NCBI GenBank assembly: GCA_031549265.1
Contig: JAVBQB010000002.1
Span: 868,001 to 932,000 of the forward strand
Source of the DNA: JAVBQB01 sp031549265
GTDB taxonomy: Bacteria; Bacillota; Clostridia; Oscillospirales; JAVBQB01
Reading direction: 5' to 3'
Length of the DNA stretch: 64,000 bases
Made by a program: the position numbers and the translations under genes. Below the pieces are notes generated by a model, which ran no database searches, was not told the origin of the DNA, and saw only the letters and a list, made by a program, of their open reading frames with translations. This document shows positions 1-8,200 of the stretch, piece after piece. The stretch's first letter is position 1. Every line of letters starts with the position of its first letter.

Positions 1-688
1 GGTTCTTCAGCTTGGATGTCAAGTAGTTGGTGGTTTTGATATGACGTTCTTCAGCAGTCAAGTTTGTCTGCGGGATTTTCCGGGTCTCGGAGCTTGCGAT
101 CTCCATGAAAATCTGGTTTTTGTATGCCTCCGCCGCGATCAGATACATGTCTCTGGCGCTTGAATAGTGATTCTCGTCATGCAGTCCGTGAGCGTTGGCG
201 AAGTGGGTGTTTTTGAGCTTTAGTTCGCTGGCGCGCTTGTTCATAAGCTCGACAAACTTGTCCACAGAACCCGCGACATGCTCGGCGAGTACATTGCAGG
301 CTCTGTTATCCGACGAGACCAGTACACAGTAGAGCAGGTCGCGAACAGACATTTGCTCGCCTGTCTTAATTGGCGGCAAAACCGAGCTACCGTCCGGATC
401 GAGGTCCGATTCCGACGTCTCGGACACGGTGACGACTTCGTCCAGTCCGCCGTGCTCAATCACGATCAGCGCGGTCATGATTTTTGTCAGGCTCGCCGGG
501 TACATTCTGGCGTCGGCATTCTTTTCGAAAAGCACCGCGCCGGACGCCGGTTCGACCAGTATTGCGGCCTCCGCCCTGATTTCGAGCGCATCGGGCCCCT
601 TGGCAACGGGCTGGTCAACGGCGCTCGCCGTTATTATCAGGCTGAAGAGAGTAATAATTAGTGCCAGCGGAAATCTGAGTCTGTTCAT
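1..688 (-). CDS. dacF: D-alanyl-D-alanine carboxypeptidase (PBP5/6 family), C-terminus beyond window
   Basis: About 229 N-terminal residues are visible; the 3' part lies outside the window. The protein starts with a hydrophobic signal peptide (about residues 4-22). It then shows the penicillin-binding SxxK motif (PASLTKIM, Ser66/Lys69) and the SDN motif at about 126-128. The KTG motif would fall beyond the cut. The family removes the terminal D-Ala from peptidoglycan pentapeptides outside the membrane. I chose the ATG at 688 because GGAG lies 6 nt upstream; an in-frame ATG at 700 has no such site. It is transcribed divergently from the ComEA-like gene. The symbol dacF (rather than dacA or dacB) is only a guess from the Clostridia context. 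Confidence 0.9.
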   Translation of the reverse strand, partial: MNRLRFPLALIITLFSLIITASAVDQPVAKGPDALEIRAEAAILVEPASGAVLFEKNADARMYPASLTKIMTALIVIEHGGLDEVVTVSETSESDLDPDGSSVLPPIKTGEQMSVRDLLYCVLVSSDNRACNVLAEHVAGSVDKFVELMNKRASELKLKNTHFANAHGLHDENHYSSARDMYLIAAEAYKNQIFMEIASSETRKIPQTNLTAEERHIKTTNYLTSKLKN

Positions 689-724
689 TTTACGCTCCAT
701 AGATAATACTAGATTGCTGTGTTC

Positions 725-753
725 TTGACAGTAAAGTACATTATATCAATAAT
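725..753 (+). promoter_or_regulatory. Probable promoter of the comEA-like/two-component operon
   Basis: A consensus -35 TTGACA (725-730) is followed after 17 bp by AATAAT (748-753), one base from the -10 consensus. It sits 35 bp before the ATG at 789 and is interleaved with the divergent promoter on the other strand, so the two transcription units may be co-regulated or compete. Confidence 0.6.
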
Positions 754-768
754 CGGAGAATATTTCAA
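740..768 (-). promoter_or_regulatory. SigA-type promoter of the carboxypeptidase gene
   Basis: Read on the minus strand, a -35 TTGAAA (768-763) and a perfect -10 TATAAT (745-740) are separated by 17 bp. They lie about 50 bp upstream of the chosen start. The element overlaps the divergent promoter of the plus-strand operon. Confidence 0.75.
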
Positions 769-788
769 GCTAACAGGATGGAAAAGCT

Positions 789-1277
789 ATGTCTCGAAAA
801 AAAGTTGAGATGGTTGCGGTCGCCCTAACGATAACATTTATAGCTTTTTGCGCGGGATACTACGTCGGACAGTTCACTCTGGCGGACGGATCGATTGTAT
901 CCGATTCCGCATTGTCGGCCAAGGCGGATACGACGGTAAGCGCCGATTTGATATCAGCGCCGCCGACGGATGGTCAGGGCGTTGCAGTCACGTCGGATGC
1001 CACAGAGCCCGCGGCACATCCGGTTTTGCTTGAACAGGCGGTCAGCAGTGCCGCGAGCACGAATTCCGGAGCCAGGATAAACATCAATACGGCGACGGTG
1101 GATGAGCTGGATAAGCTGCCGCAGATCGGCGTCACGATGGCGACCCGGATTATCGAGTTCAGACAGGAATACGGCTCATTTAAGAAAATCAAGGATATAA
1201 TGAAAGTCGAAGGGATTGGCGAATCGACGTTCAATAAGATACGGGACCTGATAACGGTCGGAGGTGACGATAATTGA
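789..1277 (+). CDS. ComEA-like helix-hairpin-helix protein with N-terminal membrane anchor
   Basis: The 162-residue protein has one N-terminal transmembrane segment (about 8-30), a low-complexity Ala/Ser/Thr-rich linker, and a C-terminal ComEA-type double helix-hairpin-helix domain (about 97-160: INTATVDELDKLPQIG, then VEGIGESTFNKI). Such domains bind DNA non-specifically; ComEA is the surface DNA receptor of competence. The SLBB domain usual in Gram-positive ComEA is absent, and no comEB or comEC lies beside it, so a transformation role is uncertain. Its stop overlaps the TTG start of the response regulator by 4 bp, which indicates translational coupling. Confidence 0.75.
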   Translation: MSRKKVEMVAVALTITFIAFCAGYYVGQFTLADGSIVSDSALSAKADTTVSADLISAPPTDGQGVAVTSDATEPAAHPVLLEQAVSSAASTNSGARININTATVDELDKLPQIGVTMATRIIEFRQEYGSFKKIKDIMKVEGIGESTFNKIRDLITVGGDDN

Positions 1278-1954
1278 GGATATTGGTAGTCGATGACGAA
1301 AAGTTACTGGTTAAAGGAATCAAATTTAACTTGGAGAATGAGGGCTATGAGGTCGAGGGCGTCTATGACGGCGAGGACGCGATCGCGATCGCCAGACAGG
1401 GCGGTATCGACCTGATAATCCTCGACCTCATGATGCCCAAGATCGACGGGCTGGAAGCGTGCCGCAGGATACGAGAGTTCTCCAACGTGCCGATTATTAT
1501 GCTGACCGCGCGCAGTGAGGATAACGATAAAATAATCGGACTTGAATACGGCGCTGACGATTACATTACCAAGCCGTTTAACATAATGGAGCTCAAAGCC
1601 CGGATTCGCGCCATCCTGCGCAGAACAAGCAATGTCGAGCGAAAGGACAAACAGACGAGGCTGACGGTCGGCCACATTTCACTTGATACGAGCGAGCGAA
1701 GCGCGATGTGCGACGGATCCAGAGTTGATCTGACGGTCAAGGAATTTGACCTGATCGAGTTGCTGATACGTAATCCCGGCCGGGTTTACAGCAGGGAAAA
1801 CCTGCTCAACGTCGTATGGGGCTACGAGTACCCCGGAGATATCCGAACTGTTGACGTGCATGTCCGCAGGCTGCGCGAGAAGCTGGAGCTGAATCCCGCG
1901 AACCCTGAGTATATCATGACTAAATGGGGGGTGGGCTATTATTTCAAGGCTTAG
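1274..1954 (+). CDS. OmpR/PhoB-family response regulator
   Basis: The 226-residue protein has a receiver domain (1-120) with acidic pair Asp7/Asp8, phospho-acceptor Asp51 (ILDLMMP), the Thr of MLTAR and Lys of TKPF. A winged-helix output domain follows (about 130-226) and ends in the typical GVGYYF motif. The TTG start overlaps the previous stop and is preceded by GGAGGTGA. It is followed after 7 bp by its presumed partner kinase. The family regulates transcription after phosphorylation. Similarity to PhoB, WalR or MtrA does not settle the stimulus; the downstream GerMN protein suggests an envelope-related role. Confidence 0.93.
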   Translation: MRILVVDDEKLLVKGIKFNLENEGYEVEGVYDGEDAIAIARQGGIDLIILDLMMPKIDGLEACRRIREFSNVPIIMLTARSEDNDKIIGLEYGADDYITKPFNIMELKARIRAILRRTSNVERKDKQTRLTVGHISLDTSERSAMCDGSRVDLTVKEFDLIELLIRNPGRVYSRENLLNVVWGYEYPGDIRTVDVHVRRLREKLELNPANPEYIMTKWGVGYYFKA

Positions 1955-1961
1955 CGAGAGG

Positions 1962-3404
1962 TTGGGGCTTTTCACCCGCAGTCTACAGATGAAAATTGCC
2001 CTGGCTTATGTCAGCATTCTTCTCGTTATGCTGGCGCTGCTGAACACCTACCCGATTACGATATCTCAGGATTTTGTTTTTCAGACAAAGCAGCAAGGGC
2101 TTTTGGACGCGGCCAACCTAATGAGCACGCTACTCTCGGAAACCCAGGAGCTGAATGCCGACGCGGTCGCCGGAGTAATGAGCCGTCAGCTCGCCGTTGG
2201 CCGGCCTTTTCGCATTTTGGTCTGTGACAGCGATTTGATGGTTTTGTTTGATAATTCGCAGCAGGACAATTATCGGGGCAAATACGCGATAATTCCGGAG
2301 GTGAGCCTTGCGCTCAGCGGCAAGGACGTATTCTACAGCAAATTTGTCAGCTTGTCGTTTGAGAGCAGCGCGGCGGTTCCGGTGATTTCCCAAAATAAAA
2401 CGATAGGCGCGGTTTTCCTGCACGAGTCGGACACTGTACAGGCAGTCCTGCTCGCGGGCATTCAGTCTAACATGATGAATGTTTCCATGTTGATTTCGAT
2501 GATTGTGGTTTTGCTTACAATACTTATTTCGTATATGTTCTCGCGGCGCACAACCGGCTTGCTAAAGGCCATAAAAAGCGTGCATGAGGGGCAATATAGT
2601 CACAGGGCGAAGGTTTCGGGCAGGGACGAGATTGCCGAGCTTGCAGCGGAGTTCAACAGCCTTTCGGACAGGCTGCAGCTTACCGAGGAGATGAGGCGAC
2701 GCTTTGTGTCGGATGCGTCGCACGAGCTCAAGACGCCGCTCGCGAGTATCAGATTACTGACCGACTCGATTCTTCAGACCCGGGACATGGATAAGGAGAC
2801 GCTGTTCGATTTCGTAACCGATATTGGAGACGAGATCGACAGGCTGACTAGAATGAGCGAGAAATTGATCACGCTCACAAGGCTGGATACGATCAAGGTC
2901 AGCATCAGCGAGGACGTCAATCTGAAACTGATTGTCGAACGCGTCGGACACATGCTGACGCCGCTGGCAAACCACTATAACGTAAAGATCGAGCTTGACC
3001 TGGACGGCTTCGTCATGATCTCCGGGAGTGAGGACGACTTGTATCAGGTTGTATTTAATCTGATGGAAAACGGAATTAAATACAATCATCCCGGCGGGAA
3101 GCTGCTTGCCAGGCTGTTTTCGGACGATAAATACGCTGTGCTTATTGTCGAAGATACCGGGATGGGCATACCTGAGGACGATTTACCGCTGATATTCGGC
3201 AGGTTTTATCGCGTTGACAGAGCCCGGTCGCGGGAAGCGGGCGGAAGCGGACTAGGCTTATCGATCGTTCGAAGTAATGTTGAGCTCCACGGCGGGACTA
3301 TAGAAGTGGAAAGCAAGCCCGATGTCGGGACAAAATTTGTTTTGCGATTCCCGCTGCTTCGTCATTATGACCGCAAAGGTGAGGTAAGAGATGCGGAGGA
3401 ATAA
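1962..3404 (+). CDS. Membrane sensor histidine kinase
   Basis: This 480-residue protein has TM1 (about 10-30), an extracytoplasmic domain (about 31-168), TM2 (about 170-193), HAMP (194-246), and a HisKA domain with His254 in FVSDASHELKTPL. The HATPase domain shows N box NLMENGIKYN, G1 DTGMGIP and G2 GGSGLGLSIV. It presumably autophosphorylates and passes phosphate to the adjacent regulator. The TTG at 1962 with GCGAGAG upstream is the longest start; ATG 1989 is an alternative that leaves the domains intact. The gene overlaps the GerMN gene by 14 bp. Confidence 0.92.
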   Translation: MGLFTRSLQMKIALAYVSILLVMLALLNTYPITISQDFVFQTKQQGLLDAANLMSTLLSETQELNADAVAGVMSRQLAVGRPFRILVCDSDLMVLFDNSQQDNYRGKYAIIPEVSLALSGKDVFYSKFVSLSFESSAAVPVISQNKTIGAVFLHESDTVQAVLLAGIQSNMMNVSMLISMIVVLLTILISYMFSRRTTGLLKAIKSVHEGQYSHRAKVSGRDEIAELAAEFNSLSDRLQLTEEMRRRFVSDASHELKTPLASIRLLTDSILQTRDMDKETLFDFVTDIGDEIDRLTRMSEKLITLTRLDTIKVSISEDVNLKLIVERVGHMLTPLANHYNVKIELDLDGFVMISGSEDDLYQVVFNLMENGIKYNHPGGKLLARLFSDDKYAVLIVEDTGMGIPEDDLPLIFGRFYRVDRARSREAGGSGLGLSIVRSNVELHGGTIEVESKPDVGTKFVLRFPLLRHYDRKGEVRDAEE

Positions 3405-3942
3405 TAACCAGGCCGGTCAGCGGCGATGTTTCCCCGGCTCACGACGTGTTCCGGCTGCGGTGTTTCTTCTTATCTGCATATTACTGCTGACTTTTCAGTC
3501 ATGCGTATTTGCGGAGAGCAAACCCGACCACGGACAGTTGATGGTATTCGGCGTTCAGGATATCGAAGCCGAGCATCGCAGTATTGTGGTCGGCAGAGAG
3601 CTGAATACGGGGCAGGACTCCGGCTATGAGATCGACCTGGTCATTAAAGCGCTCCTGGAAAGTTCTGACAGCGATTCAGTGAGATGCCCTTTCCCGGAAG
3701 GTACTAAGGCGCTCGGATGGAAGCTCATCGGAACGGAACTAACGCTCGATCTATCAACTGAGTACGGCAGCCTGTCGGGTACAGAACTATCGACAGCAGA
3801 TTGCTGCGCCGTTTTGACTCTTTGCTCGATAGGCAGGGTTGAAACGGTCAGGTTAACCGTTGAGGGTGAGCCGCATCCGAACAGAGAAGACCGGCCGTTT
3901 TCCGCTCAGGATTTCGTCATTGAACTAGGCGAAAACTGGTAA
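3391..3942 (+). CDS. GerMN-domain exported protein, probable lipoprotein
   Basis: This 183-residue protein has a basic N-terminus, a hydrophobic segment (about 20-35) and a cysteine (LLTFQSC) that could be a relaxed lipobox. The rest matches the GerMN fold (PF10646): a helix with IKALLES, then FPEGTKALGWKLIGTELTLD, then LTLCSIGRVETVRLTVEGE. GerM-type domains occur in spore envelope proteins and in actinobacterial LpqB. Its start overlaps the kinase gene and is preceded by AGGTGAGG, so it belongs to the same operon. A role as an extracytoplasmic modulator of the kinase is inferred. Confidence 0.75.
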   Translation: MRRNNNQAGQRRCFPGSRRVPAAVFLLICILLLTFQSCVFAESKPDHGQLMVFGVQDIEAEHRSIVVGRELNTGQDSGYEIDLVIKALLESSDSDSVRCPFPEGTKALGWKLIGTELTLDLSTEYGSLSGTELSTADCCAVLTLCSIGRVETVRLTVEGEPHPNREDRPFSAQDFVIELGENW

Positions 3943-3981
3943 TGAATTTGAAATTATCTACTACTTTAGGAGACATGTTAA

Positions 3982-5274
3982 ATGAAAGAAAAAAGCGGTT
4001 ACGGGTTTGGCACATTGGCGGTACACGCGGGATATTCGCCCGACCCGTTCACTAAATCACGCGGCGTTCCTATTTATCCCACAGCGGCATACGCATTTGA
4101 CAATACGGAACACGCTCGCCAGCTTTTCATGCTGGAGGAGAGCGGAAACATATACTCGCGCATCAACAATCCGACCTGCGACATATTGGGTGACCGCCTG
4201 GCCGCACTTGAAGGCGGCATTGCGGGGCTCACGCTGTCGAGCGGACACGCCGCGATTGCGATGACGATGCTAAACCTCTGCAGAGCGGGCGATGAAGTGG
4301 TTTCCGCTCGGTCGATCTACGGAGGAGCAGCCAACCTGTTTACAAGAACGCTGAAAAACGTAGGAATAACGGTGCGAATGGTGGATTCTGACCGCCCGGA
4401 AGCTTTTGCAGAGGCAACCAACGAGAAGACACGGGCGTATTTCGTTGAATCCATTGGCAATCCGCGCGCCGATCTGCCGGATGTACAGGCTATATCGAAA
4501 ATCGCCAAAGCCAATAGGGTGCCGCTGATTGTCGACAACACGGTTGCGACGCCGTATTTGTTCAAGCCGATAGAACATGGAGCGGATATCATCATACATT
4601 CGGCGACGAAGTTTTTGACCGGCAGCGGATCGGTGCTTGGCGGCGTGGTCGTTGACTGCGGAACTTTCAACTGGCTGGGCAACGAGAGGTTCCCGGATTT
4701 CAACACGCCGGACGACAGCTATAAAGGCCTGATCTACGCCGAGGCGCTCGGGAACAGGGCGTTTATCACCAAACTCCGCACGCAGATGCTGCGGGACTAT
4801 GGCGCGTGCCTCTCGCCGTTTAACGCGTGGATTATCATGATGGGCATCGAGACGCTGCCGCTGCGGATGAGAAAGCACTCCGACAACGCACTTGAGGTCG
4901 CGCGTTTTCTCGAGAGCCATCCGGCGGTCGGCGAGGTGTGCTACCCGTCGCTCGGCGGCTCGAAATACAGTGACATGGCTAAACGTGATTTTCCGCGAGG
5001 CTGCAGCTCGGTATTCTGCTTTGACCTGAGGGGCGGGCGCACTGAGACCGCCGTTTTCTGCGACAGTCTCAAGCTTTTGACCATTGTCGCAAATCTCGGC
5101 GACTCAAAGTCGATGGTCAACTGTCCGTCGCTGACAACGCACTCCCAGCTCTCCGACGAAGAACTCCGCAATATATGCATAAGTCCCTCTACGGTCCGAA
5201 TTTCAGTCGGAATCGAGGAGCCGGAGGATATAATCGACGATTTGAAGCAGGCGCTTGACAAGGCGATAAAATAA
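3982..5274 (+). CDS. metY: O-acetylhomoserine sulfhydrylase (Cys/Met PLP-enzyme family)
   Basis: The 430-residue protein is the usual MetY length. It begins with FGTLAVHAGYSPDP, has the substrate segment YSRINNPTCDILGDRLAALEGG, and carries the PLP-binding Lys in HSATKFLTGSGSVLGG. The C-terminus has SVGIEEPEDIIDDLKQAL. The family condenses O-acetylhomoserine with sulfide, or a thiol, to homocysteine or methionine in the cytoplasm. Methionine gamma-lyase is the main alternative in this superfamily. AGGAGA lies 11 nt before the ATG. No SAM riboswitch or T-box is visible in the short upstream gap. The island's left inverted repeat starts right at its stop codon. Confidence 0.85.
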   Translation: MKEKSGYGFGTLAVHAGYSPDPFTKSRGVPIYPTAAYAFDNTEHARQLFMLEESGNIYSRINNPTCDILGDRLAALEGGIAGLTLSSGHAAIAMTMLNLCRAGDEVVSARSIYGGAANLFTRTLKNVGITVRMVDSDRPEAFAEATNEKTRAYFVESIGNPRADLPDVQAISKIAKANRVPLIVDNTVATPYLFKPIEHGADIIIHSATKFLTGSGSVLGGVVVDCGTFNWLGNERFPDFNTPDDSYKGLIYAEALGNRAFITKLRTQMLRDYGACLSPFNAWIIMMGIETLPLRMRKHSDNALEVARFLESHPAVGEVCYPSLGGSKYSDMAKRDFPRGCSSVFCFDLRGGRTETAVFCDSLKLLTIVANLGDSKSMVNCPSLTTHSQLSDEELRNICISPSTVRISVGIEEPEDIIDDLKQALDKAIK

Positions 5275-5315
5275 AAAGCACCACCCGGATTAAGGGCGGT
5301 GTCAGTAAGACAGTA
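5273..5315 (+). repeat. Left terminal inverted repeat of the island
   Basis: Aligned with the reverse complement of 12503-12543, this stretch matches at about 36 positions with two small gaps. Shared blocks are AAAAAG, ACCACCCGG, AGGGCGG, TGTC, GTA and GACAGTA. Inside it CACCACCC can pair with GGGCGGTG as an imperfect hairpin, and TGTC/GACA forms small palindromic half-sites. It may act as recombinase recognition sequence and as a terminator for metY. Confidence 0.65.
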
Positions 5316-5325
5316 ATATGATTTT

Positions 5326-5358
5326 GGGAACGGCATGGCTATAGGTCATGCCGTTCCC
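5326..5358 (-). terminator. Perfect hairpin at the recombinase 3' end
   Basis: GGGAACGGCATG (5326-5337) and CATGCCGTTCCC (5347-5358) form a perfect 12-bp stem with a 9-nt loop. The recombinase stop codon (5346-5348) lies at the loop edge. No strong T-run follows on the minus strand, so it may stabilise the transcript end rather than act as a classical intrinsic terminator. Confidence 0.55.
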
Positions 5359-6983
5359 TCTTTCGTCAGCGTATCCAACGGAACAAAGCCTATCAGGTCA
5401 TAGCATATATGTATGCCCTGGTGCCGCTTGCCGCTGCTCTTGTCCGGGGCCTCCACATAGACGGCTTTTACAAGCTCCCGCAGGGTATAGGACGTAAGCT
5501 CCTGCAAATCGGCGTATTTTCCTATCCTCTGAATAAACTGTTCCAAGTTTTCAATCTGTCGTTCCTGTACTTCAATTTCCTGCTGTAAAGACTGTACATC
5601 AATCTTTAGCTGCGTCTGCTCATCCTCGTAGGTTTTGCTCATCATGGCAAATCGTTCATCCGAAATCTTTGCGCTGACGTTATCCTCATAGAGACGGATA
5701 AAAAGCCTATCGAGTTCTGTCAGTCGCTTTTCAGCCTGTGCCAGCCGCTTTTTGCATACCCGAATTGCCTCCTCGCTTGCCAGCCGCATTTCCTGTTCCA
5801 TAATCGCCCGAAAGTGCGTTTCATAGTGGGTGACATACGAAATCACCTCCGCCATATGAAGCCACACCATTTCCTCCAACACCACCTCACGGATATAATG
5901 CCCGCTACATTCCTCTTTATCAGAACGATGGGTGGAGCAAACAAAGAAGTCCTGGCGCTTCTCAAAATAGCTTGTGGTGCTGTAGTACAGCTTTTGCTTG
6001 CAGTCCGCACAGTAGACAAGGCCGGAGAACAGGCTCGTCTTCCCTGTCTTTGTGCGCCTGTGCCGCTGCTGCCGCAGTTCCTGCACCTTATCAAACACAT
6101 CTATTTCGATGATAGCCGGATGCATCCCATAGAACACAGCATGGTTTTCTATCGGACTTTCCCGCTGCTTTTTGTCCCAAATAGAGTTTGTGTAGGTCTT
6201 GAAATTGACAGTACAGCCTGTGTATTCCCTGCGCTCCAATATCGCGGCAATCGTCGTTTGCTGCCAGTTGTAAGGCTTTTTGCCTGCCTGCTGTGCAGTA
6301 TTTCGCCCTTCCTTGTGGTGATAAGAGGTCGGGGTGAGTACCCTTTCTTCGGTCAAAAAGGTTGCGATTTGAGATGGCCCCCGCCCCTCCATACACAACG
6401 TAAAGATGCGTTTGACCACCTGAGCCGCTTCTTCATCTACAATCCAGCGTTTCGGGTTCTCAGGGTCTTTCTTGTATCCGTAGGGAACGTTAGTAGTCAG
6501 AGGTTCGCCGCGCTCGCCCTTTGCCTTGTTGACAGCCCGGATTTTTCGCCTGGTATCCCGGGCATAAAACTCATTAAACCAGTTCCTTAGCTGGGCGAAA
6601 TCGCTATCCGTGCTGTTTGGATTTATCGTGTCGTAATTGTCATTAATGGCAATAAACCGTACGTTGTGTTTGGCAAAGATGATAGTGGTATACATTCCTG
6701 TCATAGCAAAGTTTCTGCCGAACCGCGACAGGTCTTTTACAATTACACAGGACACATTGCCCGCCTCGACTTCATCTAGCATACTCTGGAAGCCTGGCCG
6801 CTCGAAACTTGTACCACTGTAACCATCGTCAATGAAAAAGACAGGATTTAGAAAACGGTGCTCTCTGGCGTACTGCATCAGGATATTTTTCTGGTTGACG
6901 ATACTATTGGAATCCCCCTCTTGGGAATCCTCTTGAGACAGCCTGCAATACAAGGCCGTAATTTTTTCAGTTGCCCGTAACAT
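5346..6983 (-). CDS. Large serine recombinase (TndX/TnpX-like)
   Basis: The 545-residue protein has an N-terminal resolvase domain with catalytic Ser16 (ALYCRLSQEDS) and DDGYSGTSFERPGF, VKDLSRFGR. A recombinase domain follows (about 165-310), then a zinc ribbon (GLVYCADCKQKL with later Cys residues), a coiled coil (about 410-480) and a DUF4368-like C-terminus. I chose the ATG at 6983 because AGGAGG lies 8 nt upstream; the longer ORF to 7127 adds 48 unlikely residues. Such enzymes cut and join circular elements at short att sites. It lies at the left end of the island, reading outward, and probably moves it. Confidence 0.92.
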   Translation of the reverse strand: MLRATEKITALYCRLSQEDSQEGDSNSIVNQKNILMQYAREHRFLNPVFFIDDGYSGTSFERPGFQSMLDEVEAGNVSCVIVKDLSRFGRNFAMTGMYTTIIFAKHNVRFIAINDNYDTINPNSTDSDFAQLRNWFNEFYARDTRRKIRAVNKAKGERGEPLTTNVPYGYKKDPENPKRWIVDEEAAQVVKRIFTLCMEGRGPSQIATFLTEERVLTPTSYHHKEGRNTAQQAGKKPYNWQQTTIAAILERREYTGCTVNFKTYTNSIWDKKQRESPIENHAVFYGMHPAIIEIDVFDKVQELRQQRHRRTKTGKTSLFSGLVYCADCKQKLYYSTTSYFEKRQDFFVCSTHRSDKEECSGHYIREVVLEEMVWLHMAEVISYVTHYETHFRAIMEQEMRLASEEAIRVCKKRLAQAEKRLTELDRLFIRLYEDNVSAKISDERFAMMSKTYEDEQTQLKIDVQSLQQEIEVQERQIENLEQFIQRIGKYADLQELTSYTLRELVKAVYVEAPDKSSGKRHQGIHICYDLIGFVPLDTLTKEGTA

Positions 6984-7053
6984 TTCTGTATCCTCCTTTA
7001 ATGGGGCAACTGTCAGTACAGGATTGGTTATCTCTATTATACCACCCATAGCA

Positions 7054-7275
7054 CTACTTGTCATGGATATCACCGCCTTGTAAAAGGATGCGGCGCAGCT
7101 TTCTATCCAACGTTGTCGTTCCCTCATAGCTGCCTGAAACGGTATAAATTGTACCGCTGATTTCTTTTTTCAATCTGATATCAGGGAGCCAGTAAGCGGA
7201 TATGTTTTTCATATAGAACTGTCCGTCCTCGCCTCTGCGCAAGTTGGAACTATGAAGTTTTTCGTTATAGTTCAA
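7054..7275 (-). CDS. TnpW-like small transposon protein
   Basis: This 73-residue protein has a C-terminal pattern (KKEISGTIYTVSGSYE, then TLDRKLRRIL) that resembles the TnpW family (PF14202) found beside TnpX-type recombinases. Its molecular role is unknown. The TTG at 7275 is preceded by GGAAAGGA; a later ATG (MKNISAY) is also possible, and a longer ORF to 7383 exists. It is transcribed in the same direction as the recombinase, 70 bp upstream. Confidence 0.55.
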   Translation of the reverse strand: MNYNEKLHSSNLRRGEDGQFYMKNISAYWLPDIRLKKEISGTIYTVSGSYEGTTTLDRKLRRILLQGGDIHDK

Positions 7276-7749
7276 ATGATCATCCTTTCCGGTCCATCTG
7301 GGCCTTGAAAAAACAGTTAGTATTTCAAAGGAAAAATTCTTCGTCATACTGCACAACAAAACAGGTGTTTTGGGGCGTTTCAAGTCTCGTGAACGCCCGT
7401 AAAACCTTGATATTACGTTGACTCATTTGTGTAGTTTGACGGTGCTCCGCTCTGGAGAGATTAGAGGGTATCAAAACGATGTAGGGTACAATATCGGGAA
7501 ACTGAACACCTCACAGGCCGTTTCGCCTATCCGCGCTGTAAAGGGCCGCGCTGCGCGCTTAAACCCTTGACAGCACGGATTTTTGCCGTCTGTACGCCGT
7601 GCCGACGACGGGGAACAGGATTTTGACTTTGCCCCCGCTGTCGTCTCGCCCATTGTACGGCAAAACCGGCTCCACTGGATTGCAGAAAAACAACAGCTTT
7701 GCGGGGCCAGCCCCGCGCCCCGGCCTCGCCCAAAGAACAGAACCGACGG

Positions 7750-7776
7750 AACTTCGGGCCATGTTGGCCCGAAGTT
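7750..7776. repeat. Dispersed palindrome, copy 1
   Basis: Perfect 12-bp arms AACTTCGGGCCA (7750-7761) and TGGCCCGAAGTT (7765-7776) enclose TGT. The core recurs at 9476-9504 and 12385-12417. Confidence 0.9.
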
Positions 7777-7790
7777 GAGCGAAAGGCGTT

Positions 7791-7851
7791 GTCAATGGGA
7801 CTGTGGAATACCGGAGCCTTTTGCGAGGATATGCCGCAAAAGCCCATTGAC
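7791..7851. repeat. Nested long-range hairpin
   Basis: Outer arms GTCAATGGG (7791-7799) and CCCATTGAC (7843-7851) enclose inner arms TTTTGCG (7819-7825) and CGCAAAA (7835-7841) with a 9-nt loop. The two stems are almost continuous on the 3' side (1-nt gap) and leave a 19-nt bulge on the 5' side. It has no matching ORF or T-run, so a structured RNA or a DNA-processing site is more likely than a terminator. Confidence 0.6.
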
Positions 7852-8125
7852 ATAAGCCGTGCCTCTCACACTGACCTGCAAGGGCTGCCGTTCCCTTCGG
7901 AATGGCAACCCCTGCCCAACGGCGAGTGAAAATCTCTCGTAATGTTCATCTGTCGATATCCTTCCTTTTCTCCTTCCAGATAATTATTTGAGAAGGGATA
8001 AAAAAGTCCCTCTATATATCAGGGCAAAAAGAGGCCGAAAACGAACCCCGCAATTTGCACAAATCGTTCGACAAGTTTCGCGGTTTGCGGTTTTAAGCTT
8101 GATATAGCAGGACTTTTAGATATGC

Positions 8126-8156
8126 AAAAAGGAGTATCTTTTTTCAAAGATACTCC
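8126..8156 (-). terminator. Intrinsic terminator of the sigma-like gene
   Basis: Perfect 11-bp arms GGAGTATCTTT (8131-8141) and AAAGATACTCC (8146-8156) enclose a 4-nt loop. On the minus strand the stem is followed by TTTTT, which fits a Rho-independent terminator for the gene ending at 8201. Confidence 0.85.
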
Positions 8157-8200
8157 CCACAAATATGGACATTGGACCCAATCGGCCAAAGTTGAAAAGA

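Larger units (their letters stand above)
7276..8130. other. GC-rich hairpin-rich non-coding block
   Basis: I find no convincing gene here; the overlapping ORFs are short and lack ribosome binding sites or recognisable domains. The stretch 7530-7930 holds several inverted repeats. CTGT/AAGGG pairs with CCCTT/ACAG (7536-7573). A perfect GCGGGGC/GCCCCGC stem lies at 7701-7716. The dispersed palindrome is at 7750-7776, a nested hairpin at 7791-7851, and an imperfect stem GGG-TGCC-TTCC/GGAA-GGCA-CCC at 7882-7911. 7930-8130 is AT-richer with nothing recognisable. In related clostridial elements such sequence lies near mobilisation genes, so it may be a leftover oriT region or a structured RNA. Confidence 0.5.

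Noticed and set aside
278..728. Plus-strand ORFs of 127 and 99 residues
   Set aside because: They lie antisense to the carboxypeptidase gene, whose SxxK and SDN motifs prove the minus strand.
3943..3981. SAM riboswitch or T-box before metY
   Set aside because: The gap is only 39 bp, too short for either.
5814..6590. 258-residue plus-strand ORF
   Set aside because: It is antisense to the serine recombinase, has no ribosome binding site and no recognisable domain.
7527..7929. Several overlapping ORFs of 60-108 residues on both strands
   Set aside because: They fall in the hairpin-rich GC block, lack ribosome binding sites and are of low-complexity composition.
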